The notes below the pieces were generated by a model. The model was not told where the DNA came from, did no database searches, and worked only from the letters and a program-made list of their open reading frames with translations. A DNA stretch of 64,000 nt, taken from Colwellia sp. (GTDB lineage Bacteria; Pseudomonadota; Gammaproteobacteria; Enterobacterales; Alteromonadaceae). A program made the position numbers and the translations under genes. The stretch lies in contig JABSOZ010000012.1 in the NCBI GenBank assembly GCA_013215295.1, positions 1 through 64,000 of the forward strand, read 5' to 3'. Below, piece after piece: positions 33,657 through 43,170 of the stretch (its first letter is position 1; every line of letters begins with the position of its first letter).

Positions 33657-34640
33657 ATGTTAATACAGATTCTAATTTTACTTGTTTCACTTGTTACTTT
33701 GGTATGGAGTGCCGATAAATTTGTTTTTGGTGCCTCATCTCTAGCAAGAAATTTTGGCATCTCACCTATGATTATCGGTTTAACTATTGTTGCTATGGGT
33801 TCATCAGCACCAGAAATGATGATAGCAGCCACCGCGTCTTTAGATGGAAACGCCAATTTAGCTATAGGTAATGCCATTGGTTCAAATATTGCCAACATCG
33901 CTTTAGTTTTAGGTATCACCGCATTATTTCAGCCACTGATGGTGTCTTCGTCTACGGTCAAACGTGAAATCCCTCTTATTCTTATTATAACGGCTTTAGC
34001 CTACTGGATGTTATCGGACAGTTATTTTGGCTTTAATGAGGGCTTAGCGTTAATGATTGGTTTCTTTGTCTATATTATCGCTTTACTCTTAATAACGTTA
34101 AAAACGACTAAAAACAACCCCGTTGTTGATCCTCTCATCATTGAAGCAGAACTAGAAGTGCCAGAAGCGGTGAGCAAACCTAGATCAATACTCTGGTTAG
34201 TTGTTGGTATGATTCTCTTACCAATGAGTGCTGTTTATTTAGTAGACTCCTCCGTTTTTATAGCGAAAGCATTTGGTATAAGCGATTTGGTTATTGGCTT
34301 AACGGTTGTCGCCATTGGCACAAGCTTACCGGAGCTTGCTGCAAGTATTATGAGTATAATTAAGAAAGAAGATGATTTGGCATTAGGCAGCATTATTGGC
34401 TCTAATATTTTTAATATATTTGCTGTACTCTCGCTTGCTGGCCTTATTTCGCCAGGAAAAATAGACTCTGATGCAGCCACTCGCGATGCGCCTTACATGT
34501 TAGGCGTTACCGTCTTATTATTTATTCTTTGTTTCACCCGTCGTGCTGGAAGTTTTCGTATTACCCGGGGAAAAGGTTTGTTATTGATCGGCGTTTTTGT
34601 GGCTTATCAATTATTACTTTTTAGCCAACTGAAGCAATAG
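33657..34640 (+). CDS. yrbG: Calcium/sodium antiporter, YrbG family
   Basis: 327 residues with about ten helices and the two inverted alpha-repeats of the CaCA family: GSSAPEMMIAATASLDGNANLAIGNAIGSNIANIALVLG (about 57-95) and GTSLPELAASIMSIIKKEDDLALGSIIGSNIFNIFAVL (about 221-258). The acidic residues in GSSAPE and GTSLPE bind cation. It sits between mla and kdsD as in E. coli. Physiological role unclear in relatives. Confidence 0.93.
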   Translation: MLIQILILLVSLVTLVWSADKFVFGASSLARNFGISPMIIGLTIVAMGSSAPEMMIAATASLDGNANLAIGNAIGSNIANIALVLGITALFQPLMVSSSTVKREIPLILIITALAYWMLSDSYFGFNEGLALMIGFFVYIIALLLITLKTTKNNPVVDPLIIEAELEVPEAVSKPRSILWLVVGMILLPMSAVYLVDSSVFIAKAFGISDLVIGLTVVAIGTSLPELAASIMSIIKKEDDLALGSIIGSNIFNIFAVLSLAGLISPGKIDSDAATRDAPYMLGVTVLLFILCFTRRAGSFRITRGKGLLLIGVFVAYQLLLFSQLKQ

Positions 34641-34679
34641 TAAAAATCCGAAGTCGTTATTTTAATAAAAAATGAGCAG

Positions 34680-35648
34680 ATGATGAAAAATTTCAAACAA
34701 CTTGCATTGGACGTTATTCACATAGAACAACAAGCTGTTGCAGAGCTAAGCCAATACATTGATCAGAGTTTTGAAGATGCTTGCCAGTTAATGTTTAACT
34801 GCAAAGGTAGAGTTATAATTGTTGGTATGGGTAAATCAGGCCACATAGGTGGAAAAATTGCTGCAACACTCGCCAGCACGGGTACGCCATCATTTTTTGT
34901 TCATCCTGGCGAAGCAAGCCACGGTGACTTAGGTATGATAACTCATGATGATGTTGTACTCACGATTTCTCATTCAGGTGAAACAGGTGAAGTTTTAGCG
35001 ATAGTACCCGTGATAAAGCGCATTGGCGCAAAACTTATTTCTATGACAGGAAAACCATCCTCAACCTTAGCAAAACTTGGCGATATCCACTTATGTGTTG
35101 CGGTATCACAAGAAGCTTGTCCGCTTGGTTTAGCACCAACTTCAAGTACAACTGCAACACTTGTAATGGGAGATGCTCTGGCTGTAGCCTTATTAAATGC
35201 TCGCGGATTTACCGCCGATGACTTCGCCCTTTCTCATCCTGGCGGTAGTTTGGGAAAACGTCTATTATTACGCCTTAGTGACATCATGCACAGTGGTGAG
35301 CGCTTACCTGTAGTTAAGACTCAAGCTAAAATTAAAGACGCATTAGTTGAAATGTCATTAAAAGGTTTAGGCATGACAGCAATAATTGATGAAAAAGGTC
35401 AATTACAAGGTTTGTTCACTGATGGCGATTTACGTCGTATTCTTGATGAACGTGTCGATATTCATAACGACACCATTGAGTCAGTGATGACTAAAGGTCC
35501 AACTGTTGCACATCAAGATATGCTCGCCGCAGAAGGTTTGAAAATCATGGAAGACAAAAAAATTAATGGCTTAATTATTGTTAACAACAATAATACCCCT
35601 ATTGGTGCAATGAATATGCACGACATATTAAAATCAGGTGTTATCTAA
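34680..35648 (+). CDS. kdsD: D-arabinose-5-phosphate isomerase
   Basis: 322 residues: an SIS sugar isomerase domain (about 35-175, GMGKSGHIGGKIAATLASTGTPSFFVHPGEASHGD) and a tandem CBS pair (about 205-322). It converts ribulose 5-phosphate to arabinose 5-phosphate, the first step to Kdo for lipopolysaccharide. The start is one of two adjacent ATG codons. kdsC follows after one base. Confidence 0.95.
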   Translation: MMKNFKQLALDVIHIEQQAVAELSQYIDQSFEDACQLMFNCKGRVIIVGMGKSGHIGGKIAATLASTGTPSFFVHPGEASHGDLGMITHDDVVLTISHSGETGEVLAIVPVIKRIGAKLISMTGKPSSTLAKLGDIHLCVAVSQEACPLGLAPTSSTTATLVMGDALAVALLNARGFTADDFALSHPGGSLGKRLLLRLSDIMHSGERLPVVKTQAKIKDALVEMSLKGLGMTAIIDEKGQLQGLFTDGDLRRILDERVDIHNDTIESVMTKGPTVAHQDMLAAEGLKIMEDKKINGLIIVNNNNTPIGAMNMHDILKSGVI

Positions 35649-35649
35649 T

Positions 35650-36195
35650 ATGAAAACATTATATGGCGAAATCACTGATACTGCATTTACTGCAATGAGA
35701 AGCATCAAACTGCTTATCTGTGATATTGATGGCGTTTTTTCTGATGGTCGTATTTATCTAGGTAACAACGGTGAAGAGTTAAAAGCTTTTCACACTAAAG
35801 ATGGATATGGAATAAAAGCATTAGGCGCCAGTGGCGTTGATGTTGCTGTTATCACTGGGAGAACCTCAAATATTGTTGCAACACGCATGTCAGCGTTAAA
35901 TGTAAAGTACATAGTGCAAGGCGAGGAAAATAAGTTACCCGCATTAAAGAAAATGGCAGAAAAATTAAATTTATCTATCGATGAAATTGCCTATATTGGT
36001 GATGACATGCCAGATCATGAATGTATCAACTATGTAGGCTTGGGCATTGCTGTACAAGACGCTCATCCAAGTATTTTATCTATCGCCAATTACACAACAT
36101 TTAACCGTGGTGGCTTTGGTGCTGTTCGAGAAATTTGCGATTTAATTATGCTTAGCCAAAACACTTTAGCAAATGCTAGCGGCGCCAGTATATGA
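35650..36195 (+). CDS. kdsC: Kdo-8-phosphate phosphatase
   Basis: 181 residues from the ATG after the kdsD stop; a GTG four codons earlier would overlap kdsD. HAD phosphatase motifs: CDIDGVFSDGRIY with two catalytic Asp near the start, VITGRTS (motif II) and YIGDDMPD (motif IV). No cap domain, as usual for KdsC. It releases Kdo before CMP activation. lptC overlaps its end by 4 bp. Confidence 0.95.
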   Translation: MKTLYGEITDTAFTAMRSIKLLICDIDGVFSDGRIYLGNNGEELKAFHTKDGYGIKALGASGVDVAVITGRTSNIVATRMSALNVKYIVQGEENKLPALKKMAEKLNLSIDEIAYIGDDMPDHECINYVGLGIAVQDAHPSILSIANYTTFNRGGFGAVREICDLIMLSQNTLANASGASI

Positions 36196-36758
36196 ACCGA
36201 CTCTATAGTTTAACCTTGGTGTTCTTTCTTATCGCCGGGTCTATTTATGGTATCATTGAGTGGCGAAATACCTCTGTACCACAAAGACAAACTATTGATA
36301 AAACCATCACTCCTGACTTTATCGCTGAGAATTTACATAGTAATGTTTATAAAAGTGAAGGAAGTTTAGCTTATGTTGTTGATGCACATCGAATGGAGCA
36401 TTATCCTGAACTAAACATTACCAACTTTGAGTTTCCTCAATATACACTTCATCCAAAAAATAATGCTCCAGCATGGAAAGTCTCTGCAAATGAAGGCATA
36501 TTGTATAACAACAACCGAGTAAAACTAGAAAATAATGTTCGCGTATTAGCAACGGATCCAAATAGCTTATTGCAAGAAGTCCAAGGAAAATACTTTGAAC
36601 TTGATCTAAAAACTAATATCTTAAGTTCAGAACAAGAAGTTAAAATTATCGGTAAAGGATTTACCATCGACGGTAAGGGTTTAATTGTCGACTTAAACAC
36701 CAACCAAATGACACTAACTAAACATGTGAAATCCATTTATGAAATTGTTAAAAAATAG
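36192..36758 (+). CDS. lptC: LPS transport protein LptC
   Basis: 188 residues with one N-terminal helix (about 4-20) anchoring it in the inner membrane and a periplasmic beta-jellyroll (about 60-180; HPKNNAPAWKVSANEGILY, NVRVLATDPN). It joins LptBFG to the LptA bridge. It overlaps kdsC by 4 bp and lptA by 20 bp. Confidence 0.93.
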   Translation: MNRLYSLTLVFFLIAGSIYGIIEWRNTSVPQRQTIDKTITPDFIAENLHSNVYKSEGSLAYVVDAHRMEHYPELNITNFEFPQYTLHPKNNAPAWKVSANEGILYNNNRVKLENNVRVLATDPNSLLQEVQGKYFELDLKTNILSSEQEVKIIGKGFTIDGKGLIVDLNTNQMTLTKHVKSIYEIVKK

Positions 36759-37275
36759 CCTACTTTGCTTAATGTTATCAGGCACATTGCTTTCATCAGC
36801 TTTCGCTGAAAAATTTGATATATCTCAAAAAATTGAAATCGATGCATCAAGACAAGCGGCGGATCTTAAAAATAAAATTTTCAGCTATATCGACAACGTC
36901 GTTATCACCCAAGGTTCATTAATCATTCGTGCCGATATAGTACAAGTTCTGACTCAATCAGGAAGCGAAGAAAAAACCTATATTGCGAAAGGGAAACCCG
37001 CAACATTTGAGCAAATATTAGCTGACGGTACTCCGCTTAATTTGCAAGCAGATGAAATACGATACGAGCCTGGAAACCATTTGGTTATCATTTCAGGAAA
37101 TGCATTATTGCAGCAAGAAGACAGTCAAGTCAGTGGTAGTAAAATCACTTACAATATAGATACTCAGTATGTAAATGCTGAGAGTAAAACTAATGAACGA
37201 ACGAAGACAATTTTTCAGCCTAAAGAAAAAATAAAAGCGAAAATAACTGACGCCAGTAACTCAGGAAAAAAGTAA
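36739..37275 (+). CDS. lptA: LPS transport periplasmic protein LptA
   Basis: 178 residues with a signal peptide ending near AFA (residues 1-23). The OstA-like jellyroll contains ADLKNKIFSYIDNVVITQGSLIIRAD and SGNALLQQEDSQVSGSKITYNID. It polymerises as the periplasmic bridge carrying LPS to LptD. The C-terminal tail is basic and flexible. It overlaps lptC by 20 bp and is 3 bp from lptB. Confidence 0.94.
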   Translation: MKLLKNSLLCLMLSGTLLSSAFAEKFDISQKIEIDASRQAADLKNKIFSYIDNVVITQGSLIIRADIVQVLTQSGSEEKTYIAKGKPATFEQILADGTPLNLQADEIRYEPGNHLVIISGNALLQQEDSQVSGSKITYNIDTQYVNAESKTNERTKTIFQPKEKIKAKITDASNSGKK

Positions 37276-37278
37276 TTT

Positions 37279-38010
37279 ATGACCATTAGCAAACTGATGG
37301 CGATAGGCCTTGCCAAAGCATATAAAGGTAGGAAAGTCGTTAAGAATGTGAGCATGCAGGTTTCAGCCGGACAAGTAGTCGGTTTGCTCGGACCTAATGG
37401 CGCAGGGAAAACCACCTCTTTCTATATGATTGTAGGTTTAGTCGAAAGTGACAAAGGTAAAATCATCTTAAACGGTGAAGACCTCACATTAGCCCCCATG
37501 CATGAACGCGCAAGAAAAGGCATTGGATACTTGCCCCAAGAAGCCTCTATTTTTAGAAAACTTAGTGTTTACGATAATATCATGGCTATATTACAGACAC
37601 GAAAAGAATTATCTGATGCTGAACGTGAAGAAAAATTAGAGCATTTAGTAGAAGAGTTTAACATTGGTCATATCAAAGATAATTTAGGCATGAGCTTATC
37701 TGGTGGGGAGCGCCGTCGAGTAGAGATTGCTCGAGCTTTAGCTGCGGAACCCAAGTTTATTTTACTAGATGAACCTTTTGCCGGTGTTGACCCAATTTCA
37801 GTAGGTGATATTAAAAAAATTATTCTACACTTAAAAGAACGTGGCATAGGCGTTTTAATTACCGACCATAATGTACGAGAAACACTCGATGTGTGTGAGC
37901 ATGCCTATATAGTAAGCCATGGCGAACTTATTGCTGAAGGTAACTCAGATCAAATTCTTGCAAATCAACATGTAAGAGATGTATACCTTGGTGAACAATT
38001 CACGCTATAG
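37279..38010 (+). CDS. lptB: LPS export ATPase LptB
   Basis: 243 residues. Walker [14 protein letters not shown] (about 35-47), signature [15 protein letters not shown] (about 137-151), Walker [14 protein letters not shown] and switch His in [11 protein letters not shown] are intact. It energises LPS extraction with LptFG (not in this window). The first residues [15 protein letters not shown] suggest a start at or near this ATG. Confidence 0.96.
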   Translation: MTISKLMAIGLAKAYKGRKVVKNVSMQVSAGQVVGLLGPNGAGKTTSFYMIVGLVESDKGKIILNGEDLTLAPMHERARKGIGYLPQEASIFRKLSVYDNIMAILQTRKELSDAEREEKLEHLVEEFNIGHIKDNLGMSLSGGERRRVEIARALAAEPKFILLDEPFAGVDPISVGDIKKIILHLKERGIGVLITDHNVRETLDVCEHAYIVSHGELIAEGNSDQILANQHVRDVYLGEQFTL

Positions 38011-38089
38011 TAGTCAATAAATAAAGAATGTCTTCGTATTTAACATAACGAAAATATTCTATTAAATTAATAGGAAGTTAATGACCTAA

Positions 38090-39598
38090 ATGCGCCCTAC
38101 TCTACAACTCCGCATAGGACAACAATTAACCATGACGCCACAATTGCAGCAAGCAATAAAATTGCTGCAATTATCGACGTTAGAGCTTCAACAAGAAATT
38201 CAAGAAGCCTTAGAAAGTAATCCGTTATTAGAAATGGAAGATTCTTCTAATAACGCTGAAGAAAAAAGTACTGATAATCTTGAAGATGCTCATACCTCTG
38301 GTACTGGCGATGTTAAAGAAACAACCATTTCTGATGGCAGCGAAGACTCTGCGCCTACCATAGATGAAATCACCACAACTGAAGCAATGGACAAAACAGA
38401 TATCCCTGAAGAATTAAACATGGATACAACTTGGGATGACAATTACACGGCAGGATCCGCAAGTTCAAGTTCTGGCCCAGCCTCAGAAGATTATACCTAC
38501 CAAGGTGAAACTAAAGACTCAATTCAAGATCACTTGCGCTGGCAAATGGAGTTAAGTCCATTTACTGAAACAGACCGTGCTATAGCCATGGCAATTATCG
38601 ATGCCGTTGATGATGCCGGCTATTTGACTGTTACCAGTGAAGATATTTTAGAAAGTGTTGCCAATGAAGATGTTGAACTTGATGAAATTGAAGTAGTACT
38701 TAAACGTATTAATCTTTTTGATCCGATTGGTGTTGCCGCACGTTCAATTTCAGAATGTTTAATTATTCAACTCAACCAGTTTGACCCTACCACACCGTGG
38801 ATAGAAGAGAGTAAAATGGTTTTACGTGACCATATTAACCTTTTAGGTAGTAGAGACTACCGAACGTTGATGCGTAAAACTCGACTTAAAGAAGATCAAC
38901 TCCGTGAAGTAGTGCGTCTTATTCAAACACTTGATCCTAGACCGGGCGACAGTGTTATCAAAAGCGATGACCAATACGTTATTCCTGATGTTTCTGTGGA
39001 AAAGAAAAATGGTCGTTGGATCGTCGAACTAAACCCTGACACTGCTCCAAAACTTTCGGTAAATCAGCAATATGCTTCTATGACACGGTCAATGAAGTCA
39101 TCAGCTGATACACAATTTATTCGCTCGAATTTGCAAGAAGCCAAGTGGTTTATTAAAAGCTTAGAAAGCCGAAATGATACATTACTCAAAGTTTCCAACT
39201 GTATTGTTCAACGACAGATTGGTTTTTTCGAACATGGTAATGAAGCAATGCGACCTATGGTTTTAAATGATATCGCAGAAGCTGTCGACATGCATGAATC
39301 AACTATTTCACGTGTAACCACACAAAAATATATGCACACTCCACGTGGTATTTTTGAACTGAAATTTTTCTTTTCAAGCCACGTTAGCACTGAAAATGGT
39401 GGCGAATGTTCATCAACCGCTATTCGTGCATTAATTAGAAAATTAGTGGCGGCTGAAATTCCAGCAAAACCACTAAGTGATAGTAAAATGGCTGATTTAT
39501 TAGCCGATCAAGGGATAAATGTCGCTCGACGTACGATTGCAAAATATCGTGAGTCACTTTCTATTCCACCTTCTAATCAACGAAAAAGTTTACTTTAA
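38090..39598 (+). CDS. rpoN: RNA polymerase sigma-54 factor
   Basis: 502 residues. The Gln-rich activator-interacting region I is at 1-50 ([25 protein letters not shown]). An acidic variable region II follows (about 60-150), then core-binding region III, a helix-turn-helix ([19 protein letters not shown]) and the RpoN box [12 protein letters not shown] near the C-terminus. It directs transcription from -24/-12 promoters with ATP-dependent activators, and is the likely factor for glnK-amtB in this window. Downstream order hpf-ptsN-rapZ-ptsO is the classical rpoN operon. Confidence 0.97.
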   Translation: MRPTLQLRIGQQLTMTPQLQQAIKLLQLSTLELQQEIQEALESNPLLEMEDSSNNAEEKSTDNLEDAHTSGTGDVKETTISDGSEDSAPTIDEITTTEAMDKTDIPEELNMDTTWDDNYTAGSASSSSGPASEDYTYQGETKDSIQDHLRWQMELSPFTETDRAIAMAIIDAVDDAGYLTVTSEDILESVANEDVELDEIEVVLKRINLFDPIGVAARSISECLIIQLNQFDPTTPWIEESKMVLRDHINLLGSRDYRTLMRKTRLKEDQLREVVRLIQTLDPRPGDSVIKSDDQYVIPDVSVEKKNGRWIVELNPDTAPKLSVNQQYASMTRSMKSSADTQFIRSNLQEAKWFIKSLESRNDTLLKVSNCIVQRQIGFFEHGNEAMRPMVLNDIAEAVDMHESTISRVTTQKYMHTPRGIFELKFFFSSHVSTENGGECSSTAIRALIRKLVAAEIPAKPLSDSKMADLLADQGINVARRTIAKYRESLSIPPSNQRKSLL

Positions 39599-39621
39599 CG
39601 AAAAGATGAGGAATTAAGTTT

Positions 39622-39909
39622 ATGCAAATTAACCTTTCTGGCCACCATGTTGAAATTACCGAAGCTTTACGAGAAAGCGTCAATACAAAGATGGAAAAAT
39701 TGACCCGACATTTTGATCATATCAATAATGTTCATGTTGTGCTCACTGTTGAAAAATTAAATCAAATTGCTGAAGCGACAGTTCATGTCAACGGTACGGA
39801 TTTACATGCGAAAGCACAAAATTCCGATATGTATTCCTCTATTGACAGTCTTGTTGGCAAACTTGATAAACAAATATTAAAATACAAAGGTAAAACGAAT
39901 CAGCATTAG
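39622..39909 (+). CDS. hpf: Ribosome hibernation promoting factor (short HPF)
   Basis: 95 residues, the short form of the family. It begins MQINLSGHHVEITEALRESV and contains VHVNGTDLHAKAQNSDMYSSIDSLVGKLDKQI. It helps form inactive 100S ribosomes in stationary phase. It is 23 bp after rpoN. Confidence 0.94.
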   Translation: MQINLSGHHVEITEALRESVNTKMEKLTRHFDHINNVHVVLTVEKLNQIAEATVHVNGTDLHAKAQNSDMYSSIDSLVGKLDKQILKYKGKTNQH

Positions 39910-39954
39910 TGCTGTTTCACCTCTTTCCTCTAACCAAAGAATGTAAGTAGAATA

Positions 39955-40410
39955 ATGAAGCTGCAAGATATTCTCACCCTTGATTGCACCCTTTGTGCTG
40001 TCAAGGGCACAAGCAAAAAAAAACTCCTTGAAATAATTAGCACAACTGCGGCAGATAAAATCGAAAATCTCGATACCCACCAATTATTTGAAAGTCTAAT
40101 GGCCCGCGAAAAGGTAGGGTCTACAGGCATAGGTAATGGCATTGCCATTCCTCATGGTCGATTGTCAAATACCTCACAAGTTATTGCTGTTTTACTGACA
40201 AGTGAAAAAGCCGTTAAATTTGATGCAATAGACAACCGTAATGTAGATATTATTATTGCACTGTTTGTTCCTGAAGAGAGTTGCCAACAACATTTAGACA
40301 CCTTGCAAAGTATTGCGCAAATATTTAGTGATAAAAAAATCGCAAAACAAGTAAGAAAGTGCAAAAATTCTCAAGAGCTTTTCAATATAATAAAACATGT
40401 TCCACGTTAA
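39955..40410 (+). CDS. ptsN: Nitrogen PTS EIIA component
   Basis: 151 residues. The phosphorylated histidine is H67 in NGIAIPHGRL. It forms part of the regulatory PTS(Ntr) phosphorelay with NPr (ptsO, two genes downstream); it regulates potassium and nitrogen physiology rather than sugar uptake. Confidence 0.95.
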   Translation: MKLQDILTLDCTLCAVKGTSKKKLLEIISTTAADKIENLDTHQLFESLMAREKVGSTGIGNGIAIPHGRLSNTSQVIAVLLTSEKAVKFDAIDNRNVDIIIALFVPEESCQQHLDTLQSIAQIFSDKKIAKQVRKCKNSQELFNIIKHVPR

Positions 40411-40441
40411 TAAATCCAATTAAAAAGTTAGGGAAATTCAA

Positions 40442-41296
40442 ATGAAACTCTTGATAGTTAGTGGTCGATCAGGGTCAGGTAAAAGTGTTGCATTACGTGT
40501 ACTCGAAGATTTAGGCTACTACTGTGTAGATAATATTCCTGTGAATTTATTACCCGCATTGACACATACTGTTATTAATGATTATGACAATGTAGCCGTT
40601 AGCCTAGATGTACGTAATTTACCGAATGATCCAAATGACGTTTCAGAAATATTAGATTACCTCCCAAAAACGGTAGAACTTGATATTCTTTACCTAGATG
40701 CTGATGATTCTGATCTTATTAGACGCTTTAGTGAAACTCGTCGTTTGCATCCATTGATCAAACAAAACATTCCTCTTGATCAAGCTATCTCCTTAGAAAA
40801 AAAATTGCTTGAGCCCATTTCAACACGCGCTGGCTTGTACATAAATACTAGCCAGTTAACACCCCATCAATTGTCTGATTTGGTGCGAGAGCGAATTTTA
40901 GGAAAGACTTCTGCGTCAATGGTCGTCGTGTTTGAGTCATTCGGTTTTAAACATGGTGTACCCCAAGATGCAGATTATGTATTTGATGCGCGTTTTCTCC
41001 CTAACCCTTTTTGGGAAAAAGAATTAAAGGACTTCACGGGATTAGATCAACCCGTACAAGATTTTCTTGCTAGTCAGCCGATTGTCACCAAATTTATCTG
41101 GCAAATTAATAGTTTCATGATGACTTGGTTACCTCATTTAGAGCGAAATAATCGCAGCTATATAACCATCGCTATTGGCTGTACTGGCGGTAAACATAGA
41201 TCTGTTTATATTGCTGAGTTATTGGCAAACAATCTACGCAAAGAACGAGATGATGTTCAGTCACATCACCGAGATATAAAAATAAAGAGTACTTAA
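40442..41296 (+). CDS. rapZ: RNase adapter protein RapZ
   Basis: 284 residues. The N-terminal P-loop GRSGSGKS is at 8-15. The C-terminal RNA-binding domain has FESFGFKHGVPQDADYVFDARFLPNPFW and GCTGGKHRSVYIAELL. In E. coli it binds GlmZ/GlmY RNAs and guides RNase E to control GlcN6P synthesis. It lies between ptsN and ptsO, the usual place. Confidence 0.95.
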   Translation: MKLLIVSGRSGSGKSVALRVLEDLGYYCVDNIPVNLLPALTHTVINDYDNVAVSLDVRNLPNDPNDVSEILDYLPKTVELDILYLDADDSDLIRRFSETRRLHPLIKQNIPLDQAISLEKKLLEPISTRAGLYINTSQLTPHQLSDLVRERILGKTSASMVVVFESFGFKHGVPQDADYVFDARFLPNPFWEKELKDFTGLDQPVQDFLASQPIVTKFIWQINSFMMTWLPHLERNNRSYITIAIGCTGGKHRSVYIAELLANNLRKERDDVQSHHRDIKIKST

Positions 41297-41309
41297 TAGT
41301 GATTAAAAT

Positions 41310-41585
41310 ATGGAAAAATATAATAAATTATTAACCATTAGCAATAAGCTTGGCTTGCACGCGCGTGCTGCAACTAAACTTGCTCAGTTAAGTCAAAAAT
41401 TCAACGCTACCGTCACGATCAGTTTAGAAGGTAAAGAAGCTGATGCTAGCAGTATTATGGGATTGATGTTACTCGCAGGCGGCTTTGGCAAAACCGTTGA
41501 AATTATCACAAAAGGTGAAGATGCCCAGCAGGCACTCAGCGATGTTTGCCAGCTATTTTCTGATAAGTTTGATGAAGGTGAATAA
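41310..41585 (+). CDS. ptsO: Phosphocarrier protein NPr (HPr-like)
   Basis: 91 residues. The phosphorylated histidine is H17 in NKLGLHARAATKL, with the family block EADASSIMGLMLLAGGFG. It passes phosphate from EI(Ntr) to PtsN. It is 14 bp after rapZ and is the last gene of the rpoN run. Confidence 0.93.
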   Translation: MEKYNKLLTISNKLGLHARAATKLAQLSQKFNATVTISLEGKEADASSIMGLMLLAGGFGKTVEIITKGEDAQQALSDVCQLFSDKFDEGE

Positions 41586-41705
41586 GAAATAAATACTGAA
41601 TTAAAAATTGAGTTAAGTTATTATTCATCAAGACATTTTAGCTCGAACAACTTAGCTAACATGAAATAACTATAATTTTCGTTTACTGCGGCACAGGAAA
41701 ACTTT

Positions 41706-43064
41706 ATGCCGGAAATTTCAGAGCAAAAACAAAACCATCAACGCCTGCAACAAGTCAATAAAGCACTTGGTAGCGGTATGTTTGTGCACGTTCGTAAATT
41801 ACTACAGAATATGCCAGCTTATGATATTGCTTTGATCTTAGAGTCTTCTCACCCGAAAAGTCGTGCTGTATTATGGCAACTTATCGATGCTGATAGTCAT
41901 GGTGAAGTACTAGAAGAACTAAATGAAGAAGTTCGAAAAGGTATTCTAAAAAATATCCGTCCTGAAAAATTAGCAGAAGTAGCTGAAGGAATGGATGTTG
42001 ATGATTTAGCTGAAGTTTTACGTACTCTACCTGATAGTGTTTATCAGGAAGTATTAAGTGCTATGGACACGCAAGACAGAGGCAGAGTAGAAGCCGCTTT
42101 ATCATTCGAAGAAGATACCGCTGGTGGTATCATGAATACGGATACCATAACAATTCGTCCAGATGTGACCGTTGATGTGGTATTACGCTATTTACGCCTG
42201 CGTGGAAACTTGCCTGAAGCTACCGATTCATTTTATGTTGTTGATCGTAAAAACCACTTTATTGGTGCTGTTTCTTTGGCAGCAATCATTACCGCCAAAC
42301 CTGAAATTATAGTTTCCACCTTGATAAACAAAGATATTGAAGCGATTCAAGCGCATTTATCGGATAGTGACGTTGCACAGCTTTTTGAAAAATTTGATTG
42401 GTTTTCTGCCCCTGTTGTTGATGATAAAGGCCGATTACTTGGACGTATCACAATAGATGATGTAATCGATATTATCCGTGAAGATGCAGAACATTCAATG
42501 ATGAGTATGGCTGGATTAGACGATGAAGCTGATACTTTTGCCCCTGTATTAAAAAGTACTCAACAGCGCTCTATTTGGCTAGGTGTTAATCTTATTACAG
42601 CACTTCTCGCTGTTGCTGTATCAAGCATGTTCGAAGGTATTTTAAGCCAACTCGCTATTCTAGCAATTTTAAATTCGTTAGTACCGAGTATGGGAGGTGT
42701 TGCAGGTAACCAAACATTAACGCTGGTTATTCGAGCTATCGCCCTTGGTCATGTTGGCGACTACAATGCGAGAATACTTTTGCAGAAAGAGCTTGCGGTG
42801 GGTTTTCTTAATGGCATTATTTGGGCGGTGTTAATTGCAACTGTCGTGGCTATTTGGCAACAAAATTTAATGCTCGGTGGCGTAATAGCCTTTGCGATGT
42901 TAATGAATTTAACCGCTGCCGGTGTCGCTGGAGTTGCGATACCTATATTTTTGAAACGAATAAACATTGATCCCGCTTTAGCAGGTAGTGTGATATTAAC
43001 AACGATCACTGATGTGGTTGGGATATTTGCTTTCTTAGGTACAGCGACTTTACTACTAACTTAA
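41706..43064 (+). CDS. mgtE: Magnesium transporter MgtE
   Basis: 452 residues: MgtE N superhelical domain (about 25-130), two CBS domains (about 135-255) that sense magnesium, a plug helix and five C-terminal transmembrane helices (about 285-450) with the pore segment NSLVPSMGGVAGNQTLTLVIRAIALG. Full length with all domains. The 120-bp leader was inspected for a magnesium riboswitch; none is convincing. Confidence 0.95.
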   Translation: MPEISEQKQNHQRLQQVNKALGSGMFVHVRKLLQNMPAYDIALILESSHPKSRAVLWQLIDADSHGEVLEELNEEVRKGILKNIRPEKLAEVAEGMDVDDLAEVLRTLPDSVYQEVLSAMDTQDRGRVEAALSFEEDTAGGIMNTDTITIRPDVTVDVVLRYLRLRGNLPEATDSFYVVDRKNHFIGAVSLAAIITAKPEIIVSTLINKDIEAIQAHLSDSDVAQLFEKFDWFSAPVVDDKGRLLGRITIDDVIDIIREDAEHSMMSMAGLDDEADTFAPVLKSTQQRSIWLGVNLITALLAVAVSSMFEGILSQLAILAILNSLVPSMGGVAGNQTLTLVIRAIALGHVGDYNARILLQKELAVGFLNGIIWAVLIATVVAIWQQNLMLGGVIAFAMLMNLTAAGVAGVAIPIFLKRINIDPALAGSVILTTITDVVGIFAFLGTATLLLT

Positions 43065-43097
43065 ACGCACTTAAAAATAAGCTAAACGTTAATTTAA

Positions 43098-43123
43098 GAG
43101 ATCTTGAACACTATCAAGATCTC
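43098..43123. terminator. Hairpin between convergent mgtE and pmbA
   Basis: Perfect 9-bp stem GAGATCTTG / CAAGATCTC with an 8-base loop. T-rich but interrupted sequence (ATTTATGTTTAG) follows on the plus strand. Confidence 0.6.
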
Positions 43124-43170
43124 ATTTATGTTTAGTTACTTTCAGTTATTATAATGCAATCAAAATTCAA

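Noticed and set aside
41586-41705. Magnesium (M-box) riboswitch before mgtE
   Set aside because: The 120-bp leader lacks the conserved M-box cores and is too short for the full fold plus expression platform.
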